Part shown: one piece after another, positions 16,761 to 23,973 of the stretch
How positions within the stretch are numbered: the stretch's first letter is position 1
How the letters are laid out: each line of letters begins with the position of its first letter
Origin: an uncultured Bacteroidales bacterium
GTDB lineage: Bacteria > Bacteroidota > Bacteroidia > Bacteroidales > P3
Direction: 5' to 3'
Length of the DNA: 64,000 nucleotides
Assembly (NCBI GenBank): GCA_900318835.1
Contig: ONLW01000001.1
Location: 62,001-126,000, forward strand
Notes under the pieces: model-generated
The model's database searches: none
What the model was told of the DNA's origin: nothing
Seen by the model: only the letters and a program-made list of their open reading frames with translations
Position numbers and translations under genes: made by a program

Positions 16761-18734
16761 ATGGACAAAAAGTCAATTATCGGACTGGTTTTGATTTTCG
16801 GCATCTTCGTCGGATACATGTGGTGGGTGTCGCCTTCGGCCGAGGAGCGCGCCGCCATGGAGGCTGAACGTGCCAGAGTGATGGACTCGATTGTTAACGC
16901 CCAGCGTGCCGCCGACTCGGTAGCCGCCGCCAAGGCAGAACTCGACTCGCTGGCAGCTGCTGGCGACAGCACCGCCCTCGCCGCCGTGGGTCCCAAGGTG
17001 CAGGATATGGGTGTCTTCAACGCCGCCACACAGGGTGAGGCCCGCCAACTTACCATCAACAACGGCAAGATGGCAGTGACCTTCAACACAAAGGGCGGCC
17101 GCGTGGACCGCGTGGTGCTGGCCGACTACAAGACCTTCGACCAGAAAGAGTTGGAGCTCATCACCCCCAGTGACGACAACCTTGACCTGGCCTTCTACAC
17201 CATCGACAACCGCAACGTCAACACCCGCCTGCTTAACTTCATTCCCTTCGTCAATGGACAGAAAGTGGAAAGCGGCGAATGGAAAGTGGAAAGCGGCGAC
17301 TCTGTCACCGTGGCTTTCCGAGCCATGCTCGACAGCAGTGAGAGCTATCTTGAATATGCCTACACCCTCCACGACGACAGCTATGAGGTAGACTTCGATA
17401 TCAACTTCGTGGGTCTGGGCAACATCATCCGCAACACCAACTATCTGGACCTCAACTGGCACAACCGCATGAGCCGCCAGGAGATGGTCTCCGACGGCAG
17501 TCGTGGCAAAGGCAGTCGCAACAGCGACCGTGAGCGCTACTACAGCAGCATCTACTACAAGCCCCCCAAAGACAATGTAGAGAGCCTCAAGATGGGCTCC
17601 GACGACAAGGAGCAGGTGAAGACCAACCTCGACTGGATTGCTTTCAAGCAGCAGTATTTCTGCGCCATCATCACCGTCGAGGGCAATCTGGCCTTTGAGA
17701 ATGCTGACGTGGCAGTGAACACCAACCTCAACGACACCGCCCACAACTACCTCACCGACATGCGCGCCACCATCGGCATTCCCTACTCGCCTGAAACCCA
17801 GCAGATGAAGATGGGCTTTTACTTCGGCCCCACCAAATTCCGCGACCTCAAGGCCATGGACCGTGGCTTCGAAAAGATGCTGCCCCTCGGATGGACCGTC
17901 ATCTCGAAAAGCATCAGCCGCTGGCTCATCATCCCCGCCTTCAACTTCCTGGAGAACTTCATTAAGAACTACGGCATCATCATTCTGGTCTTCACGCTGC
18001 TGATACGCCTTGTGCTGCTTCCCTTGGTCTACAAAAGCTACAAGGGCGGCGCCATCATGCGTATCCTGAAACCCGAGATGGACGCCCTCAACGCCAAGTA
18101 CCCCAAACCCGAACAGGCCATGCAGAAGCAACAACAGGCTATGGCGCTGCAGAAGCGCGCTGGCTACAGTCCCATGGCGGGCTGCCTTCCCGTGCTCATC
18201 CAGATGCCCTTCCTGACGGCCATGTTCATGTTCTTCCCCATCGCCATCGAGCTGCGCCAGAAACCATTCCTGTGGTGCGACGACCTGTCGAATTATGACT
18301 CTATCCTCGACTTCGGCTTCAACATCCCACTCTATGGCGACCACATCTCGCTCTTCTGCCTGCTGATGTTCGGCATGCAGTTCTTCTACACCTGGTACAC
18401 CATGCGCAACCAGAACTTCGGAGGCCAGATGAAAGGAATGAAATATATGATGTACTTCATGCCGTTCATGATGCTCTTCATCTTCAACAGCCAGAGCGCC
18501 GGTTTGAATCTCTACTACCTCATCTCCCTGACATTCACCATGTGCACCATGATGCTCATCCGCCGTTTCACCAGCGAGAAGAAAGTGCGCGCCCACATGG
18601 CCGCCTACGACCAGAAGCATGCCAACGGCAATGGCAAGCCCAAGAAGAAGAGCAACTTCGCCAAACGTCTCGAAGAGCTCCAGAAGCAGGCCGAGCAGAT
18701 GCAGAAAATGAAAGAGCAACAGAACAGACGATAA
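16761..18734 (+). CDS. yidC: YidC, membrane protein insertase
   Basis: The protein has 657 residues. An N-terminal transmembrane helix (KSIIGLVLIFGIFVGYMWW) is followed by a coiled, Ala/Glu-rich stretch and a large periplasmic domain. The 60KD_IMP core follows, with helices around NYGIIILVFTLLIRLVLLPL, MAGCLPVLIQMPFLTAMF and later segments, and a basic C-terminal tail. The core matches the YidC/Oxa1 family, which inserts and folds inner-membrane proteins alone or with SecYEG. An 18-base direct repeat (17261-17278 and 17282-17299) inside the periplasmic domain encodes KVESGEWKVESGD and looks like an inserted repeat. nhaD follows after 39 bases. Confidence 0.96.
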   Translation: MDKKSIIGLVLIFGIFVGYMWWVSPSAEERAAMEAERARVMDSIVNAQRAADSVAAAKAELDSLAAAGDSTALAAVGPKVQDMGVFNAATQGEARQLTINNGKMAVTFNTKGGRVDRVVLADYKTFDQKELELITPSDDNLDLAFYTIDNRNVNTRLLNFIPFVNGQKVESGEWKVESGDSVTVAFRAMLDSSESYLEYAYTLHDDSYEVDFDINFVGLGNIIRNTNYLDLNWHNRMSRQEMVSDGSRGKGSRNSDRERYYSSIYYKPPKDNVESLKMGSDDKEQVKTNLDWIAFKQQYFCAIITVEGNLAFENADVAVNTNLNDTAHNYLTDMRATIGIPYSPETQQMKMGFYFGPTKFRDLKAMDRGFEKMLPLGWTVISKSISRWLIIPAFNFLENFIKNYGIIILVFTLLIRLVLLPLVYKSYKGGAIMRILKPEMDALNAKYPKPEQAMQKQQQAMALQKRAGYSPMAGCLPVLIQMPFLTAMFMFFPIAIELRQKPFLWCDDLSNYDSILDFGFNIPLYGDHISLFCLLMFGMQFFYTWYTMRNQNFGGQMKGMKYMMYFMPFMMLFIFNSQSAGLNLYYLISLTFTMCTMMLIRRFTSEKKVRAHMAAYDQKHANGNGKPKKKSNFAKRLEELQKQAEQMQKMKEQQNRR

Positions 18735-18773
18735 ATCAACAACAATAAACAATAAACCTAAAACACACAAATC

Positions 18774-20129
18774 ATGGTAGTAGCACTTGTTACCATATTC
18801 GTTATCGGGTACTTCTTCATCGCGATGGAGCATCCGTTCAAAATCAACAAAACGGCATCGGCTCTGATGCTGGGAACCCTGCTGTGGACCGTCTTCGTGT
18901 TCTGTGGATCAATAGTCCAACCCATGATGGACGCCGACGCTTGGCACGACTTCATCAGCGACCACCTCATCGAGAACCTCGGCGAGACAGCCGAAATCGT
19001 CTTCTTCCTGCTGGGAGCCATGACCATCGTCACCTTGATTGAAGACTATCAGGGTTTCCGCGTCATCACCGACAAAATCACCACCACCAACAAGAAGAAA
19101 CTCCTCTGGGTGGTCTCCATCCTCACATTCTTCCTCTCGGCCCTGCTCGATAACATGACCACCGCCATCGTAATGATTGCCTTGCTGCGCAAACTCATTG
19201 CCGACAAAAAAGAGCGCTGGCTGTATGCCGGCATGGTCATCCTCGCCGCCAACGCCGGCGGTGCATGGAGTCCCATTGGCGACGTGACGACCATCATGCT
19301 GTGGATTGGTGGCCAAGTGACCACCGTCAACATCATTGTCAAGACCATCATCGCTTCAATGGTCTGCATGGTGGTGCCCGTAATCATCCTAGGTTTCACC
19401 CTCAAGGGCGACATCCAGCGCCCCCAGGAGAACACCAGCGGTGTCGAAGTTCCCGTGCGCCTGCGCAAACTCATCCTCTTTATGGGTGTCGGCGCTCTCG
19501 TCTTCGTCCCCGTCTTCAAAACCATCACCCACCTGCCTCCCTATCTGGGCATGCTCTTCGGTCTGGCCATCCTCTGGGTGACCACAGAAATCATCAGCCG
19601 CAAATATGAGAAAGAGGGCCACAAGCTGCCCACCGCCGTCTCCACCCTCGAGCATATCGACACTCCCACTATCCTCTTCTTCCTCGGCATCCTGATGGCC
19701 GTCTCCTGCCTCAAGGTGGCTGGCATCCTCGGCAGCCTGGCAGGCGGACTCAACAATGCCTTCGGCACCGAAGCCCCTGGATTCTTCTTCATTGACCTCA
19801 TCATCGGTGTCCTCTCCTCCATCGTCGACAATGTGCCACTGGTGGCTGCCGCCATGGGCATGTACCCTCTGGGTGACGGCGCCATCTTCGACGTCAACCA
19901 TCCCTTCTGGGAGTTCCTGGCCTACTGCGCCGGTACCGGCGGATCGCTCCTCATCATCGGCTCCGCCGCTGGCGTGGCTGTCATGGGTATGGAGAAGATC
20001 GACTTCATCTGGTACCTCAAGAAAATCTCTTGGCTCGCCCTGGCAGGTTATATTGCCGGTGCACTCGTATTCATGCTGATGGATGTAACGCTCTTTGAGC
20101 AAGTAGAATGGTTAAGAAACTTAGCATAG
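18774..20129 (+). CDS. nhaD: NhaD-type Na+/H+ antiporter
   Basis: The protein has 451 residues with about 12 hydrophobic segments. Characteristic ion-transporter-superfamily stretches are LLDNMTTAIVMIALLRKL and ANAGGAWSPIGDVTTIMLW, plus the second-half counterpart SSIVDNVPLVAAAMGM and GTGGSLLIIGSAAGVAVMG. These match NhaD antiporters, which export sodium in exchange for protons at the inner membrane. It follows yidC in the same direction and overlaps the next gene's start by 22 bases, implying translational coupling. Confidence 0.92.
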   Translation: MVVALVTIFVIGYFFIAMEHPFKINKTASALMLGTLLWTVFVFCGSIVQPMMDADAWHDFISDHLIENLGETAEIVFFLLGAMTIVTLIEDYQGFRVITDKITTTNKKKLLWVVSILTFFLSALLDNMTTAIVMIALLRKLIADKKERWLYAGMVILAANAGGAWSPIGDVTTIMLWIGGQVTTVNIIVKTIIASMVCMVVPVIILGFTLKGDIQRPQENTSGVEVPVRLRKLILFMGVGALVFVPVFKTITHLPPYLGMLFGLAILWVTTEIISRKYEKEGHKLPTAVSTLEHIDTPTILFFLGILMAVSCLKVAGILGSLAGGLNNAFGTEAPGFFFIDLIIGVLSSIVDNVPLVAAAMGMYPLGDGAIFDVNHPFWEFLAYCAGTGGSLLIIGSAAGVAVMGMEKIDFIWYLKKISWLALAGYIAGALVFMLMDVTLFEQVEWLRNLA

Positions 20130-21424
20130 CGTGGCATTTATGGTGCCTGCGTCCCTGGTGGCGCAAAACGCTGAACATCGTTACGGTCATTTTCGCCCTT
20201 GCAGGCGCCGCCATCATCGGTGCCTGGGGGCTTTATCAATTGGGTGTCACCAACAATGGCGGCGCCGTGGACAAGAACTACCGCTCACTAATGGCGGTAT
20301 CGGAGATTGACGACCTGAAAAACTCCAAACTCACTGCTGAGGAACTCGACAACGAGTGGGCACTACAGTATGGTCGTGTGGCCGCACTGGCGCGCTTCTA
20401 TCCTGTTAATGCACGCCTCATCCTCGCCGCTTCACAGCATTGCGACAATCCCAAGATGGTGGAGCGCATGATGGCCGCCGCCAGCATCTATATTGACGAC
20501 AAGAAGGAGCTCAACCGATTGGAGCAGCGCATCACCCAGCTTCTGAGCGAAGTGCCGCAGCAGAGCAGCAAGAACGCCATTCCTTGGATGACAGGTCCCG
20601 AATGGCCGGCACTGAAGGCCGCCATCATACGCGACAGTGCCCTTATCCGCGAGGCCGGACGCCTTTCGGGTGTCGAGCCACGCCTTATCGTAGGATGCCT
20701 TGTGGGTGAACAGATACGCCTCTTCAACTCCAAGCGCGAGATGTTCAAAAAATATCTCGGCCCGGTGAAGGTGCTGAGCGTGCAAAGCCAGTTCAGCTAC
20801 GGTGTCAACGGTATCAAGGACTTCACCGCCAAAGCCGTGGAAGACCACCTCAAAGACCCCACCTCGGAGTACTACATGGGTCCGGCTTATGAGCACCTGC
20901 TCGACTTCGAGACCAACGACCACGTCACCGAACGCTACAACCGCCTCGTAGACTACCGCAACCACCTCTACAGCTACCTCTACACGGGTTGCATCCTGCA
21001 CCAGACCATGCTGCAGTGGCGTCGTGCGGGCTACGACATCAGCGACCGTCCCGACGTGCTCTTCACCCTCTTCAACGTGGGCTTCTCACAGTCAGTACCC
21101 AAGCCCAACCCCGTGCCGGGCGGAAGCCACATCAACGTCGGTGACCAGACCTACACCTTCGGTGCCTTGGGCTTCGACTTCTACTACAGCGGCGAGTTGG
21201 CCGACATCTTCCCCTTCGAACGCGAGCGCTTCGTCAGCAAGCAGAAAAAGCTGACCGCCAACGACGTGCAGCGCATTCAGGACAACATGAGCGACTGCAA
21301 GCGTCCCGAACGAGGCCTGGAATACAAGAAAGACTCCACCGCGCAACCCACTGAAACAGAGAAACCCGACCCCTTCGGAGTGGACCATGAGACAGTGCGT
21401 CCCGTCGACCACACCGCTCAATAA
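20108..21424 (+). CDS. Membrane-anchored protein, possibly lysozyme-like
   Basis: The protein has 438 residues. One transmembrane helix near residues 22-45 (LNIVTVIFALAGAAIIGAWGLY) is followed by a large extracytoplasmic domain. The segment SGVEPRLIVGCLVGEQIRLF resembles the region around the catalytic Glu of DUF1402/lytic-transglycosylase-like proteins (GV-P---G--VGE), and FSYGVNGIKDFTA follows it. A peptidoglycan-active function is therefore possible but unproven. The C-terminus is charged and disordered (KKDSTAQPTETEKPDPFG). It overlaps nhaD by 22 bases. Confidence 0.6.
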   Translation: MVKKLSIAWHLWCLRPWWRKTLNIVTVIFALAGAAIIGAWGLYQLGVTNNGGAVDKNYRSLMAVSEIDDLKNSKLTAEELDNEWALQYGRVAALARFYPVNARLILAASQHCDNPKMVERMMAAASIYIDDKKELNRLEQRITQLLSEVPQQSSKNAIPWMTGPEWPALKAAIIRDSALIREAGRLSGVEPRLIVGCLVGEQIRLFNSKREMFKKYLGPVKVLSVQSQFSYGVNGIKDFTAKAVEDHLKDPTSEYYMGPAYEHLLDFETNDHVTERYNRLVDYRNHLYSYLYTGCILHQTMLQWRRAGYDISDRPDVLFTLFNVGFSQSVPKPNPVPGGSHINVGDQTYTFGALGFDFYYSGELADIFPFERERFVSKQKKLTANDVQRIQDNMSDCKRPERGLEYKKDSTAQPTETEKPDPFGVDHETVRPVDHTAQ

Positions 21425-21439
21425 AAAAAAAGCAGTTTC

Positions 21440-21469
21440 TTGGCATAATAAAATATTTTTGTATATTTG
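21440..21469 (+). promoter_or_regulatory. -33/-7 promoter for the lipocalin-like lipoprotein genes
   Basis: TTG at 21440-21442, a 19-base spacer, and TATATTTG at 21462-21469. The leader to the ATG at 21512 is about 40 bases. Confidence 0.75.
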
Positions 21470-21511
21470 CATTTACAACCATTAATATAATAACCACAAA
21501 AATAACACAAA

Positions 21512-22450
21512 ATGAAAACGTTACGCAACATTATGATGGCCCTGTTCGCCATCGCAACCCTTAGTATGACCGTCGCCTGCGAGAAATCGGACGGTAATGA
21601 TGACGGCACCGGTGCCATCAATTCCACCATCATAGGCACTTGGAAAGTCCGCAACATCGTCGTCGACTCCATGCAAATGAGTCAGGACCTCATGCCCAAC
21701 ATGAACATCACCATGAACGAAAATGGTTCCGGTGTAGTGGAAAGCGAGAGCGACAACCCCGAGTACGACGGTACCTACAACTTTACGTGGGTTCGCAACG
21801 ACAACACCCTGATCATCACCCTGGGCCGTGCCCAATTAACCTACACCATCACCAAGCTGACCCGCACAGACTGCGTCATCAAAGGAACTGTTGTCCCTGT
21901 CCTCAACCGTGAGGGTGATGTCCGCATCGACATGAGCCGTCTCAGCAGCATTGATGACGATGATCCCGAAGACCCCAACGACACCATCCCCGTCACTCCA
22001 GTCGACACCATCGACTTCCCCGCTGCCACCAATTGGATCTGCAACTACAGCCAGGCGAATCTTCCTGTGGAAATTGAAGGTACAACCTATTATGTCACCG
22101 CAAGCCTTACCGGCACCCTGAACTTCGCTGCCAGCACCACCACCGGTACCCTGAGAGTCCAAGGCGGCATCAGTGGCTCATTCCCTGAAGTGGGTGAAGC
22201 CTCTCTCCCCCTCGGCCCCGTCAACACCAACATCACCTATACCTTTAACGCTACCACCAACACTGGCATCATGATTGGTAACATCCGCGGCGAAGAGGTA
22301 TCCATGCCTTTCACCTACGACTCCGAAAACAACACCATCACCATTCCCGCCAGCGTCGTGATTCCCGCCAGCGACATCACCGACATCCCCGAGGAATACA
22401 GAAGCTACATTCCCCAGTATGTCACCTTTACCCAAGTAAATAATAAATAA
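21512..22450 (+). CDS. Lipocalin-like lipoprotein
   Basis: The protein has 312 residues. A lipoprotein signal ends at MTVAC, followed by an acidic spacer (EKSDGNDDG), which in Bacteroidota can favour surface export. Residues about 40-140 (IIGTWKVRNIVVDS..., NENGSG, TYNFTWVRNDNTLIIT) have the lipocalin-like pattern of Bacteroidota lipoproteins. The second half is a different beta-rich domain. It is clearly paralogous to the next gene, which has the same signal peptide style and domain. Confidence 0.8.
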   Translation: MKTLRNIMMALFAIATLSMTVACEKSDGNDDGTGAINSTIIGTWKVRNIVVDSMQMSQDLMPNMNITMNENGSGVVESESDNPEYDGTYNFTWVRNDNTLIITLGRAQLTYTITKLTRTDCVIKGTVVPVLNREGDVRIDMSRLSSIDDDDPEDPNDTIPVTPVDTIDFPAATNWICNYSQANLPVEIEGTTYYVTASLTGTLNFAASTTTGTLRVQGGISGSFPEVGEASLPLGPVNTNITYTFNATTNTGIMIGNIRGEEVSMPFTYDSENNTITIPASVVIPASDITDIPEEYRSYIPQYVTFTQVNNK

Positions 22451-22472
22451 AAAAACAAAAAAGCAATCAATT

Positions 22473-23723
22473 ATGAAAACAATGAAAAAAATTCTGACGG
22501 CGGTATTCGCCTTCGCCCTCCTCGGCATGACCGTGGCCTGCGAGAAAGACAACAAAGACGACAACGGCAATGGTAACACCGACAGCCGTCTGGTCGGCAC
22601 TTGGCAGATTAGCAGCCTTCTGGTAGATGGTCAGGACAGAACCCAGATGATACCCGAAGGCACTCAAATCATCATGAACACCAATGGTTCCGGTACCTTC
22701 GTCCTGTTCAGCCAAAACAACAGCTTCACCTGGTCCACCAGCGGCAACACCCTCACCGTGAACACCGGCGGCAACAACAGTCAAACCATCACATGCCACA
22801 TCACCCGCCTCACGGCCACCTCTTGCACCCTCACCAGCAACAACATGGAATTCCCCGGTGTCGGCCCAATTGAAGGCGAAGTAACCATCACCCTCACCAA
22901 AGAGGGTGGCGACACGCCCGAGCCCGACACCAACAACTACAGCACCCTCCTCCTCGGCACCTGGCAGGTCGACCACATGACGGTCAACGGCGTGGATGCG
23001 CCAGAGCAAATGCTGCATGGAACCGTCAAACTCAGCTTCTACCAAGGCGGTACCGGCTTGTTGAACGACAACGGAGAGACCCAAAACAACAACTTCTCCT
23101 GGGTCATCACCGGCAACATCATCACCATCACCGAGCACAGCCACACCATGAACTTCACCATCAACAGCCTCACCGCCACTGAATGCACATTCACTGGCAC
23201 AAACCTAGAGATAGACGGCCATATGGTCGAGGGCAACATCACCATCCACATGACGAAAGACAATGGCGGCAACCCCGGCCCCGGTCCTGAGCCTATCAAC
23301 GGCTCCCTCGCCGGCAGCAGCTGGCAGTACGCCACCGAATACAACAACACCGAAGAAGCTCAGGGTCAAGTCGTTTCCACCAGTGCCTCGGTCTCGCTGA
23401 CCGTCAGTTTCACCAATGAAACCCAAGGCACCGCCTCGATGAGTATATCGATGACCACCACCCTCAACGGCACAATCCTACCCGAAGGCACTTTTACCGA
23501 AAACGAAACATCTCCCTTCACCTACACCTATAACCAGTCCACCCACGAAGGCAGTTTAACCGCCACTGTGGAAAACCCCGAAACCCACCAGTCTGAAACA
23601 AAGACCCTTCCCTTTACCTACGATTCCGAAAACGATGTCATCGTTGCCACCGACCCCGATTACGATCCCGAGAACGAGGGGAACATGCTTCCACAGACCA
23701 TCACCCTCACCCACATCAGATAA
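22473..23723 (+). CDS. Lipoprotein with two lipocalin-like repeats
   Basis: The protein has 416 residues. The lipobox is MTVAC, followed by EKDNKDDNGN. Two lipocalin-like modules are visible, each starting LxGTWQ (RLVGTWQISSLLVDGQDRTQM and LLGTWQVDHMTVNGVDAPEQM), each with an NTNGSGTF/GGTGLL turn and a FTW/FSW strand. A third beta-rich domain starts at LAGSSWQYATEYNN. It starts 22 bases after its paralogue and shares its promoter. The function is unknown. A hairpin terminator follows. Confidence 0.8.
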   Translation: MKTMKKILTAVFAFALLGMTVACEKDNKDDNGNGNTDSRLVGTWQISSLLVDGQDRTQMIPEGTQIIMNTNGSGTFVLFSQNNSFTWSTSGNTLTVNTGGNNSQTITCHITRLTATSCTLTSNNMEFPGVGPIEGEVTITLTKEGGDTPEPDTNNYSTLLLGTWQVDHMTVNGVDAPEQMLHGTVKLSFYQGGTGLLNDNGETQNNNFSWVITGNIITITEHSHTMNFTINSLTATECTFTGTNLEIDGHMVEGNITIHMTKDNGGNPGPGPEPINGSLAGSSWQYATEYNNTEEAQGQVVSTSASVSLTVSFTNETQGTASMSISMTTTLNGTILPEGTFTENETSPFTYTYNQSTHEGSLTATVENPETHQSETKTLPFTYDSENDVIVATDPDYDPENEGNMLPQTITLTHIR

Positions 23724-23755
23724 TATCTGATACCCAATCAATTGAAAACATTTGC

Positions 23756-23785
23756 AAGCATCCGGCCATTCTTGGCCGGATGCTT
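23756..23785 (+). terminator. Terminator of the lipocalin-like operon
   Basis: AAGCATCCGGCCA and TGGCCGGATGCTT form a perfect 13-bp stem around TTCT, followed by CCTTTTTCTC. Confidence 0.88.
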
Positions 23786-23818
23786 CCTTTTTCTCCCCAC
23801 ATAAAACGCTGATACTAA

Positions 23819-23920
23819 GTACCATCTCCCTATCAACTCTTACTCAACTCTTACTCATCTCCTACCCAACACCTACCCATGTCATACCATGGTAGGAGAT
23901 GATTGGGGGTTGGTAGGTAT
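23819..23920. repeat. Intergenic 11-nt-unit palindromic element, copy R3
   Basis: The centre is TACCATGGTA (23885-23894). Here the long arm is on the left: read outwards it gives TATGACATGGG, TAGGTGTTGGG, TAGGAGATGAG, TAAGAGTTGAG, TAAGAGTTGAT, AGGGAGATGG. That is the same unit order as the right arm of R5 and R6, so R3 is an inverted copy. It lies between two terminator hairpins in a convergent gap. Confidence 0.85.
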
Positions 23921-23926
23921 AAAATA

Positions 23927-23952
23927 GGGGGGCGCACCATGGTGCGCCCCCC
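23927..23952. terminator. Perfect 13-bp palindromic hairpin
   Basis: GGGGGGCGCACCA and TGGTGCGCCCCCC have no loop bases between them. It lies 22 bases beyond the M16 peptidase stop and is probably its terminator (TATTTT follows on the minus strand). Confidence 0.8.
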
Positions 23953-23973
23953 TTTGATGGGATGAAACCACAA

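Noticed and set aside
16773..18833. Very long open frame antisense to yidC (686 codons), and similar ones antisense to the M16, purA and transketolase genes
   Set aside because: These are His/Val/Glu-rich mirror frames of GC-rich genes with clear family matches on the other strand. They have no family likeness or start signals.
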